NCBI RefSeq assembly: GCF_963675165.1
Contig: NC_087382.1
Span: 5,619,963 to 5,683,962, forward strand
Direction of reading: 5' to 3'
Origin: Halichondria panicea
Taxonomy: Eukaryota > Porifera > Demospongiae > Suberitida > Halichondriidae
Length of the DNA stretch: 64,000 nt
Positions 10,761 to 20,729 of the stretch are shown piece after piece. The translations under genes and the position numbers were made by a program. The notes beneath the pieces are model-generated. The model did no database searches, had not been told where the DNA came from, and was given only the letters and a program-made list of their open reading frames with translations. The first letter of the stretch is position 1. Every line of letters begins with the position of its first letter.

Positions 10761-12746
10761 TTTTTGGTCAACTTACCATGCGCTGTCACCAACTAAGCAG
10801 CGTATACCACATACTTTGACAAACGGTACCATCACTGCTGACTCTCCGTTCAGCAAAGCAAATTTGCTCAACACCCACTTCACCTCATGCCTATCTAACA
10901 CCACTGATGTCCTTTCATCACCTTGGGATGCTCCTGTTTCACCTTCCCTTGACTCTATTTCCTGCTCTCCGGACCAGGTGCTTTCATTGCTGTCTAGGAC
11001 AAAGTTAAAAACTGCCTCAGGGCCAGACGGGATATCTAGTCACATGCTGCGCAAAACCTCATCCTCCATCCATCATTTCTTCACGTACCTTTTCAACAAA
11101 TCGATAGAGACGGGTGTCTTTCCTGAAGAGTGGAAAGCCTCTAATGTAACACCAATATTTAAAGCAGGCGACCCCAAACTAGCGTCAAACTACCGTCCGA
11201 TCTCATTACTATCGTTACTATCAAAGGTGCTGGAACGCATTGTTCTTAATAAGGTAGTGGAGTATCTTACTTCCAACAACCTTCTTTCAACACTTCAATT
11301 TGGCTTCAGGCGGGGCAGTTCTACCCAGGAGGCAATCCTCCATGCTACTCATGACTGGCACCGCTCATTGGACAATGGCTCTAGTGTAGCTGCTGTTTTC
11401 TTTGACCTGAGCAAAGCCTTCGACAGAGTCCCTCACCAAGGCCTCCTGAAAACTCTCTGGTCAGCAGGCATCTCGGGCAGCCTACATAAGTGGTTTACTA
11501 GCTACCTCACAAACAGGAAGCAGAAGGTAGTCCTGGATGGTCACTCTTCGTCCACCGCCAATGTCAATTCTGGAGTACCACAGGGGTCCATCTTAGGCCC
11601 CCTTCTGTTCAGCCTATACATTGATCCCCTAACAAGAATTCCTCTTTCTCCGGGCTCTCAGCTGTTATTGTATGCGGACGACATACTCCTGTACAGCCCC
11701 ATTAGAAATGAATTTGACGTCTTGGATCTTCAAGGAGATATTGATGCCATAGCCAACTGGGTCAACACTGCGGGTCTCACTCTCAATCAGTCAAAAACCA
11801 AACTGCTACTCCTCTCCAGAAAGAGACAGCCCCCGTCCATCATACTCTCTACAAACTCAGGTCAAATTACACAAGTGAACTCCTTGTCCTACCTTGGAGT
11901 TACCATCACAAAAGACCTAAAATGGAATAGCCACATCTCCAACACCTGCGCTAAGGCAAAATCTAAACTTGGCTTGTTATACAGGCACTTCAACCAAGCA
12001 GATCAGTCCACTCTTTCCTCCCTGTACAAATCACTGGTGCTCCCACTCCTTGATTACTGTAGCAGTGTGTGGGACCCCTCTTCTTCTTGTGCCATCAATC
12101 AGTTGGAGTCGGTTAAGAAGTTTGGAGCGCGACTCTGTACCAAACGCTGGTCAGATCAATACTTACCTCTGTTAGCTAGTTTATCTTGGCCCTCTCTGAG
12201 CACAAGACGGTCTCAACAGAAAGTAACTCTGTGCTGCAGGATCATCAGGGGGGAATCAATTCTCCACTCATCAAGGTTCACACCCAATCCGAAACCTAAC
12301 CCTCGGCATTACCATCATGACCAACCTCTACTTATCCCCTTTGCCAAAACACTGTCATATCAATCATCATTTCGTAAATGTGGTTCCACTCTGGAATTCC
12401 CTACCAAGCAGTGCTGTCTCTGCAAGTAGTTTACTTAGTTTTAAGGCTCATGTGCGGGATTGTTTCAATTAATTACTTACTTATAATTAATTGTCTGCTT
12501 GCCCTTACTTACAGTTTTGTGTCTGTTAATTAATTTGTATTTCACTGTCCTTGTCACTGCCTGCACTTTTTAGTTACTTGTGTTTTTTTGTTTGTTTTGT
12601 TTGTTTTTGTTTTTTTTTTTGTTGTTTTTTTGTTTTGCCTTTTGCTGTTTTTGTTAGGGCTACCTTAATATTAGCTCTCAGTTGCTAGTTGGTACGCACC
12701 TATGCTCTGCATTAAATTTTATAAAGAAAAAAAAAAAAAAAAAAAA
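10761..12746 (+). mobile_element. 5'-truncated LINE (CR1/L2/Jockey-like) with poly-A tail
   Basis: This retrotransposon fragment keeps the end of the linker and the reverse transcriptase domain but has lost the endonuclease. Visible RT motifs are TASGPDGISSHML, NYRPISLLS, VFFDLSKAFDRVPH (about 11395), SGVPQGSILGPLLF (about 11570) and the catalytic YADD at 11671. A 3' tail region and a run of 20 A at 12727-12746 end the element. Truncation at the 5' end and a poly-A tail are the usual marks of target-primed reverse transcription. Near 12340-12370 the RT frame is shifted by one base: the usual WNSLPSS continuation lies in another frame, which runs to about 12471, so the C-terminus is already damaged. 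A possible diverged target-site repeat is TTACCAC at 10753 against TTGCCACC at 12748. Confidence 0.9.
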
Positions 12747-13716
12747 GTTGCCACCAGAACTAAAGGGAGCGATTGTTATGGTTGAATCATTTATATCTAA
12801 AGATCTACTCATGTCAGTAGGAAATAGCAAAATTGAAACTAGTTTAATAGTAGTCGAACTTTTTGACGAGAAATTCACACGCTTCGCTAAGGACTTTCGA
12901 GATATGCTTGAGAGCACCCAAACTTTGCAAACACTGAAACTTGACTCGTGTGAACTAAGTGACACATCAATCAAACAATTGGAGGATGGACTCTCACTCA
13001 ATGAAACTGATGTGGCCCTAAAGTTAGAAAACAAATATACGGTGAACAGTGCAATGAAAGTGACATCTCAAAATCTTCATGAGATTAATGTAATGCAATG
13101 TATTCTGAGCGATGAAAATGTGAGTCAACTTTCAAACATAGTCACAAAGTGCAAGCAGCTAAAAGTCTTAAAAATAAGGTTAGAAGACAATTCAGAAAAT
13201 TTCTTTCGTGCTTTATCAAATAATAAAAGCCTGAGAGAACTCAGTATCCAAACTACTGGCAAGATGTCGGTATTGATGTTTCAAACACTCCCATCAACCT
13301 CCATCACCACTTTAGATTTAGCTATTTACAAGACTGAAGGACTTGGAAATGATGGATCTTTAGCTTTTAAAGAGTTCATTTATCGAAATAAAGTGCTAAC
13401 TGTTTTGAAAGCTAATTGGTGTGGTTTAACAGATGAAGCATTTAAGGGAATTATTTTTACACGCGAATCTCCTTTGAGAGAACTTTCTCTCATGGGGAAT
13501 ACAGAAGTAGACAAAGGTTGGACAGATCTTTTCAATGCTCTTTGTTCATCACGCATCACCACACTAGATGTCCGTGCTAATAGACCGTATGGAGAGGAGT
13601 GTTGCACAGCTTTGAAATGTCTACTTAATAGCAAAAACACAATTAAAATTATAGCAAATGGTCGTAATGAAGACGTGGTTTGTAGTATTGCTGCTGCTCT
13701 AGCTGTCACATATTAA
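12747..13716 (+). pseudogene. Detached 3' LRR part of the NLR begun at 6721
   Basis: Directly after the LINE poly-A, the sequence resumes with LPPELKG, aligning with LPPELHG of the first NLR (about nt 2148). It then follows that gene through its leucine-rich repeats (LQTLKLDSCELSDTSIKQLE and onward). It stops after CSIAAALAVTY, where the first NLR continues for about 130 more residues. The missing stretch looks like a deletion, since the 3' flanks align again at TAAACAGCTGCTTTT. AATAAA occurs at about 13738. No start codon of its own is expected; it would be reached only by splicing out the LINE. Confidence 0.85.
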
Positions 13717-14363
13717 TCGTTGTCTAAGAACTAACAATAATAAACAGCTGCTTTTGTATGTACATGTATAACTATGCGCCCTCATTTTACCAGAACATTA
13801 TAATTATGTACAGTATTACTTTTCTGTGTAAATTTCGTGCCACAAAACAAGTCAAGAAAGTGCAATTAATCTAGAGGATCAGTTCACATGAAGATTGACA
13901 CATAAGTCATGTGATGTGCTACATGTCAGGTACAAGCTCAACGACAGGTGGGCGTGGGGATGAGTCTATATATAATTATAATCAGGTGGAACGCATACAA
14001 TAAGCATTCAATTCACTGATGGGGTATACTATACACAAGAACTGTGTGCTCTCGTTAACTATGCACACTAATATTTAATTACCCAAAGGTCCATAGTAAC
14101 GAGAGTGCATCAAATGTAGCATAACCATGAAATATTCGGACAGTAACGTGACTCTCTGCCTGAACGCATGATCAATTAATAACAATTTGGGTGATACGAG
14201 GCAAGTATATAATTATAGCGGGTATGGGTACCAGGAAGTAATGTTACTGTCCGAATACATCTGATGCACGGTTATATGCTATGTTGGATTAGCTAGACAA
14301 TTCCGCCATCTTTAAATGATGGACCGGTGGTATGAGATGGGCGTGGCTGAGACACACTGTGCA

Positions 14364-14557
14364 ACAAGAAATTCGGCGAGTGCATATAAACTCCAATCCA
14401 TTACAACGTCATGAACATGTACATGCAGCTAGCTGATAAGTTGCATTATATAATAGTAATAATAGCATCACAATAATTATTAATAGTGACAGATAAATCA
14501 ATTAGGATCAGAAATTCGTTGCAACGGATTGGAGTTATGCACTCACCAAATTTCTTG
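14364..14557. repeat. Fold-back, stems of about 41 bp
   Basis: The left arm starts CAAGAAATTCGGCGAGTGCA. The right arm, read in reverse, starts CAAGAAATTTGGTGAGTGCA, and both continue into ACTCCAATCC. The arms flank about 110 bp of AT-rich sequence. It may be a small MITE or an inverted duplication. Confidence 0.7.
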
Positions 14558-15166
14558 TTTACACGCTTTTAAGGTTTTTCCCTTAATTGGGCCAATCCTA
14601 GTTTCATATTGAACTCTAGTCGGATTAAACACAGACTTGTCAGCGTTTTGGAGAATGAAAGCAACTGTAAGTACACTGCATTGTACCTGACTATACGTAT
14701 AAAGGCAACTGTCTGGACAATTTGGGGATTTGAAAAAACATTGTGCTTCTCCAGGATCTGGAGGGGGGAGGGGCTCACTCACTTACCACATCACATATAA
14801 ACTATATTCAGCTATTCACATACATTCAAACCCACTAGTTAGACCCAGCATGCAATGCAGAGTGACTTCATGAGCTCACCTACCTTTAGCATGCAGTCTA
14901 TCGGCCAGAAACACAGCATGATGCCATCGTCATAGCAGTAGTTGTTCTGGCAGTACCATACAGCTGCCTGCATATTGATTTATTTAGTAGTGAGCAAATC
15001 AATACATCATTAATTCTGTTATACCCTGACAGGTTCCTGCATGCCTGCAAACAGAGCATAGCTCAGCAAATGAATTGGAGTGTTTGGTATGGTAAGTATC
15101 ATCAACTTTATAATTGCAAAATCACAATTCCATTACTGCATTATGTTAGGGCATATCTATAATGGT

Positions 15167-15368
15167 TACCGTATAGCGGGTAAGTTTCGTGGGGTAAAAA
15201 ATTCGTTCAACTCGAGAAACGATAGTTTTAAAAATTTCGTTTAGTCTCGTGGCTGCACGGCATTCCTACGTTTAGATAAGCCACGCCTACGATAAAATTT
15301 CGTGGAGGTCAGCCTGCCCACGTAAATAACGAATATTTTACCCCACGAAAATTACCCGCTATATGGTA
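15167..15368. mobile_element. MITE, TACCGTATAGCGGGTAA family, copy 1
   Basis: About 202 bp with terminal inverted repeats TACCGTATAGCGGGTAA...TTACCCGCTATATGGTA. The repeats extend inward through TTTCGTGGGGTAAAA. The copy at 29702-29909 is the same element in the opposite orientation, sharing the central GGCTGCACGGCATTCCTACG segment. No coding capacity. The ends begin and end with TA, which fits a TA target-site family (Tc1/mariner-like); that class is an inference. Confidence 0.85.
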
Positions 15369-16944
15369 TACAGTGTATACTGTAATGAAAAACACCAGAA
15401 ATAAGTATAATTATGTCAAAATACAGGTGATCCAGAAAAATCAGCCTGGTGACAATGCTAGGTCTGTCTAATAGAGGGCTAGTAAAAAAAATATAAAAAA
15501 AGTTCATGCAATAAAAATATGTACATAAAACTAGCCTCCTTCACTGGCCTTCAAGAGAAAAGGATCGAGAAGGTGCGGCCTGGGATCGAGGCCAACATAA
15601 AACATGAATGATTACAGTTCACACATCTCAAACACCACAGCTTGGGTGTTTGTGTTAATAGACAACCTCTCAGCAGGTGGGGTCATGAGATGCTGTGTAC
15701 ACACTTTCTCCACCACACCTCTAACAACGTGAGCACCTTACGATCGACTATCTGATCGATGTCAGTTTGGTTTGTAGTGTCAGCTCGAGACGCATTAATA
15801 ATAGTAGTAATCTCCCCGTGGATCTCTTGTCTGCACAGAATGTGGATGAGAGCAATAACATTAAAATTGGCATAGATGTACTTATGTACCATCAATAAAA
15901 TTAATGTAGGGGCTAGATAGTATCAAAAATCATGCTCGGATGTCTCACACAGCCCTTAAAGCTCAACAAGTATATAGAGTACCGGTATTCAACACGTGCG
16001 TGAGCTTCATTGCGTAGCGGTAAAACAGATAAAACATTATGGGAATGATTGTGAATCTATAAAACAACAATATAGATCGACAGTGTTTTTTGTATTTTTG
16101 TCGCCTGTCTTCCTACTATATAAGTAGCCTATAATTTTCAATCTTAGCAGTTTCCACAAAAAATCGACACACACAGGGTAATAATTGAGAAAACACTTTG
16201 CCAATCCTATGTACAACCTATAGATCTATATTGCATGGTTGTACCAAGGGCGTTTATAAGCCCATATTATAGTCTTACTAATGGAGCTTAGTGTTTATAA
16301 GTCATAGTGTCAATGTTGAACCTTGTGAATCTCAGCTCAGACATTAAATTCTACGCTGCATGGATTCGTTAATCTGACTTTTATTTGCAAACAAATCACA
16401 AATAGCTCGTCGACCCATGCATGCACATCTTATATCGTTGATCTACTCACAAATTATAGTGAATGTTATTTTTCCATTTTGGCCGACACCTCACTGTATT
16501 GGGAGTTGTATGCTCTGTGGTGAATGAGCTGAGGTCTTTGACAATGTGGTCTAAGATAAAATAATCGTTTCATGTGTCAAATTTGCGGTGGGAGATATAC
16601 ATCTTAATATAGGCTATATTGTATGTGTACAATGTATTTAAATGGTTTACTTAGAAAATGGATTATAGAGTATGTTTAGGTTGTTGTTTTCATTGAGTGC
16701 AAACTTTCATTTCCTTATCATATCTGGCAGATTGACATAAGTCATTTAGAGCACATTATAGCTACTAGTAGATTCTGTAGTGTGTGAGGTGTATAATATC
16801 CACCACAACTATAATTATATCAACAATTCCTAAAAAGGTTACAAACCCTCTGCCAACTAATGAAAACCTGGCTGTAATAGATACATCTAATTATTATTGC
16901 AGAAAAACTTACTATAGCTATATACCTATAAACTATAAAGTAAC

Positions 16945-18422
16945 ATGGAGTCAGTGTCATATTTTTTCATCAGTAGTTTTTGTTTGATCCTATGTGCCTG
17001 TTTTGGCGCTAATGGCCAAGAAAAAGTTGTACCACCAGAAGGTATATTACATAATTGAATAGTGAATGGCTTGCATGATTTTTACTGAATCTCACTTATA
17101 GAAAATGTACAATGTGTGATCTCTGATGAGCTGGAGAGTTTGAGGTATCGCGTGTACTCTGAACTGTCGGAGAGCAAGAAGGAGATGGACTCACTGAGGA
17201 ATGACCTGCAGTACTGGAAAAATGAGACTTTGACTATCCTTAGAAAATATCTGATCATCAAAGAAAGTGAGAGTAATCTGTACATGCTATTGGTTGTCTC
17301 TCCATTCTTAATATGCATGCGCACTGTATATACGTAGATTCGGAGTCTGACCAATCAACGTGTGATCTCACCACTGTCAATGAGAAGTTGGCTAGCTTGC
17401 AGCTGCAACCTAGTACCCGCAATACCACCACTGAAGGTATATACAGATTATAGATCTTAGTACGTACATGAAAAATATATACAGAGACATGCGTAACTAA
17501 CTCTATAATGTATACAGAAATCATTGATCAAGTGAGGGCAGTGATGGAGAGCTACAAAAAAGCCCAGTCCCATGAACTACGTGAGATCATCTCAGAGATG
17601 AGCAGTGGTCGTTTGCCCCTCGGCACATTTCTCAACCCGGCACCGTCCTGTAAACATCTGCCTGAAGGCAGCTCCTCTGGAAACTACTGGATCCAGAATG
17701 CTGGTACCGGCTATGCTAGTCTGGAGTACTGTGACATGAGCAGGAGGTGCTGCAACAGTACTGGTGGGTGGATGAGAGTGGCCCACCTCGACATGACCGA
17801 CCCCACTCACCACTGTCCCGCTGGATTTAGGAAAATTGGGTCTCCAAGGAGGACATGCGGACGATCTAATTCTGGTAGTGGTTGTCACTCCACAACTTAT
17901 TCTGTGGATGGGATATCATATTCACGAGTGTGTGGTAAGATTAAGGCCTATCAGTACAGCACTCCAGATGCTTTCCATTCGTATTACATCAATCGAGCAC
18001 GAACCATTGATGATGTGTATGTTGATGGAGTCAGTCTAACCCACGGTCAAAATCCTCGCAAACACATCTGGACATTTGCTAATGCAGTAGATGAAGTCCA
18101 TAGCAATGAATGGGTTTGTCCCTGTACAAAGACTAACACTCCTTACACTGGTGTTGTACCACCTTTTATTGGCAACGACTATTTCTGTGACACCGGAAGC
18201 CGATACAATTATGCACATCACCAGTTCTACAGCGAGGACCCACTATGGGACGGAGCTGGATGTGGTGGTACCAGTATCTGCTGTGAGTTCAATAATCCTC
18301 CGTGGTTTTGTAAACAGCTGTCACAACCTACTACTGATGATATCGAGTTGAGGCTTTGTGCTGATGAAAAATGGACCATTGATGACTGTACTATTGAGCA
18401 GGTCGAAATTTTTGTTCAATAA
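16945..18422 (+). CDS. Secreted coiled-coil protein with fibrinogen-like/GGWMRVA Cys-rich domain
   Basis: Four exons: 16945-17041, 17102-17266, 17338-17436 and 17518-18422. All junctions are GT..AG and phase 1. Exon 1 encodes a signal peptide (MESVSYFFISSFCLILCACF, cleavage near GANGQ). Exons 2-3 encode a charged coiled coil (SDELESLRYRVYSELSESKK). Exon 4 starts like a fibrinogen C-terminal domain (PSCKHL...SGNYWIQNAG...EYCDM) but continues with a different Cys-rich region: GGWMRVAHLDMTDP, HHCPAGFRKI, SRVCGKI, YAYF-type aromatic stretches and DGAGCGGTSICCEF. I know this layout from many sponge and cnidarian secreted proteins without an assigned function; it resembles lectin-like pattern recognition proteins. 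The fragment 17268-17340 is intron, not coding. Start choice rests on the signal peptide. Confidence 0.85.
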
Positions 18423-18678
18423 CAATTATTATTGAAACACTATAATTATAGTTATAGTTACCAGTAATGCATGAGATTATTGTTATAGAGAGTGTGTGTT
18501 TGAACAGAACTGTTATCATTATGAGGATTGGAATGCATATACGATGTATCAACACTATTATGAAACAATGTAAACGGAAAATTTTACATGTATATAATTA
18601 TATAAACTAGATCTAGATACAAAACGCAATCAGCATGCAGCTAAAACTTTTGTGCATCATCCAGAGAAACAGATCGAT

Positions 18679-19256
18679 ATGGCAACTTACTCTCCTCGCC
18701 CCCAAAAAATTAATGATACTGTCACCTTGTGGCAGCTTTTTGAACAAGCAGCCAAGCAACGATATACGATAAGGACAGAACATTCGAGTTGTCAAAAGAG
18801 ACTTGTTTGAGACAAACGTCAACAGTATTGACCTTCAACTGAGCGTTGTTGCTATGGAGCCAAAACCTAGCGAAAAAACACGAACTATCATAGATGTCAA
18901 CATGAAGGAGTACGTAAATCATGGAAAAGTGGTCCAGGATGAAAGCATCGTTCAAATCAACAAAAAGCCATTCAAGACTGAAGGAGATCGTTACAGCTTC
19001 TCTACGACGAAAGGAATCAACTTTGGGGTTGGAGGACACTTTGAAGCACAGGTGATGGATGGGTGCAGCTGTAGCTGGAGGGAGCATCGGAATAAGTGGG
19101 CATTATGACAAAAGCAAGTCTACGACTGAAGAAACAGAGCAGTCGAGCACAGAAGACTCTGAGCACAGTTAGGAGAAGATAGTCGTGCCGCCAGGAACAC
19201 GTGTTAAAGCCACAATCACCACCTACCGCATGAAGTACGAAGAATTACACCCGTGA
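18679..19256 (+). pseudogene. Aerolysin/ETX-like pore-forming protein relic
   Basis: The segment 18803-19060 encodes a Thr/Ser/Lys-rich beta-sheet-like peptide (e.g. SFSTTKGINFGVGG). A further part in another frame, near 19180-19235, carries a PPGTRVKATITTY-type strand. That combination resembles the stem and C-terminal sheet of aerolysin-fold proteins common in invertebrates. The reading frame is broken at least twice: between the ATG at 18679 and 18803, and near 19060. An in-frame TAG also lies at about 19170. I therefore call it a relic. Family assignment is from short motifs only. Confidence 0.45.
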
Positions 19257-19734
19257 AGCTAAGCTCAAGTAATCTCTCCGTGGATCTCTTGTCTGCATGC
19301 ACGGAATGTGGATGAGAGCATTAACATTAGAATTGGCATATAGATCTACCATCAACAAAATTAATGCATGGGCTATATAACATCGTACTATCTATAACAT
19401 GCTCTGATGTCTCACACATGCAGCCCTTAAAGCTCAGCTCAACCACAATGGATTAGAAGCTGAGCAAGTCACCGTCCAATGCTAAATTATGATAGTCATG
19501 TGACCAATGTTTGCTTGGAGCAGGCCACGAAGACAAACATGTAACATGTAAAACCAGAAAAAGTTGTGGACTTGCTTTGAGGTCCCCCAACCTAAACACA
19601 AGAAAGTGAACTGTATTCTCCAAATATACACACAATGTAAGTGCCAGCTAACAATATCATAATCAGCATTGTACTATGGTTGCACCAAAGATCAAAGGCT
19701 TCAGTTGTAGTTTATACTACTTATACAACCTGTC

Positions 19735-19803
19735 TGACCACAGCCATGGTATATGGCTGTTATACCCTAGTGTATAACAGCCATATACCATGGCTTGTGG
19801 TCA
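19735..19803. repeat. Perfect-type hairpin, 30-bp stem
   Basis: TGACCACAGCCATGGTATAT reads the same as the reverse complement of the right arm, apart from one bulged base. The loop is CCCTAGTG. Stem sequence is unlike that of the other hairpins in the window. Confidence 0.9.
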
Positions 19804-20499
19804 AACTACATGTACAGCTAGAACTGAATACAGTATCCCACCTTTGCAACAAAATTGGGTTTTTTGACACACTGTTTCAATTAAAACAATGACACACTAG
19901 ATCTACTCAATTCAATCAATATTAGAGCTAGAGAGAATTCAATACAAAAAAGGGTCTACTAATGTTTTAGTCAACATAAAAAGAGCCAAGTTCGAGCGAT
20001 GAATAGTTCCAAAAAGGAGGCAAATTTGGAAGAACTCTGTGAACCGAACGATACTGGTTTGTTTGTGTTGCTTTTTTTCAACTTTCAACATTGGTTGTCA
20101 CAACCTGCTTATTGCATTGCTGCATGGGACCAGGAGCAGTAAGAAGGGTCCAGACTGCCAAGTGTTTCTCAGACTAAAGAGACTGCACTGCACTGGGCCA
20201 GTACAGTAGGCTTGTGGAATGATATTTTCGGGTACATTTGCACTCTTTGTAGACAAGTAGCACCAGTGTACTTTCTTGAAGTGCCTTCTATAAAGATGCA
20301 GAAACACAGCCTTCACAATTGCTTGCTTGAATCATAGACGCTTGCTTGAATCAGCCATCGCGCTTTTTAAAAAGATAGCAAATTCATTGCATAGCTATAG
20401 CAACAGTGACGTCAAACAGTAGTTATAAGCATATTCATTGAAGAAGCATGACAGGAAGTAGCTAAACATAGTAGTACAGTTCTAAACATAGTACAAGCC

Positions 20500-20638
20500 A
20501 GTTAAACTATGGCCTCTCGTGGTATATTTGCTTTACACGCTCGAGTAATCAGATAAACCAACTCGGCTGCGCCTCGTGGTTTATCAGATTACTCTCGCGT
20601 GTAAATCAAATATACCACTCGAGGCCATTGTTTAACTA
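20500..20638. repeat. Large fold-back, stem of about 58 bp, GC-rich loop
   Basis: The left arm runs GTTAAACTATGGCCTCTCGT... and is mirrored by ...CGAGGCCATTGTTTAAC. The centre is ACTCGGCTGCGCCTCG. Arms differ at only a few positions. The same kind of centre (GGCTACGCCTCGTGC) occurs at 23722 and 34880. Confidence 0.85.
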
Positions 20639-20729
20639 TAACTTGTACAATAATTGGTACCTCATATACATAGTAATTATACCATGCAGCTCAGTTAACT
20701 GCTACATTGAATCAAGAAACACAAGCGCA

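Larger units (their letters stand above)
13717..16944. other. Intergenic stretch with duplicated flanks, a fold-back and a MITE
   Basis: No convincing gene. It holds the copied NLR 3' flank (to about 14165), a fold-back at 14364-14557, a decayed exon-like piece at about 14875-14975 related to 41450-41545, a MITE at 15167-15368, and the exon-like fragment at 15610-15740. A stretch at 15805-15970 is repeated at 19265-19445. From 16000 to 16900 I see only AT-rich DNA. Confidence 0.65.
19257..20729. other. Intergenic stretch with copied flank and two large hairpins
   Basis: Bases 19265-19445 repeat 15805-15970. A long hairpin lies at 19735-19803 and another at 20500-20638, the latter ending less than 100 bp before the third NLR start. 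The rest has no coding signal that I can support. Confidence 0.6.

Noticed and set aside
20628-20729. Upstream extension of the third NLR frame
   Set aside because: It begins inside the right arm of a hairpin and without ATG; conservation begins at 20730.
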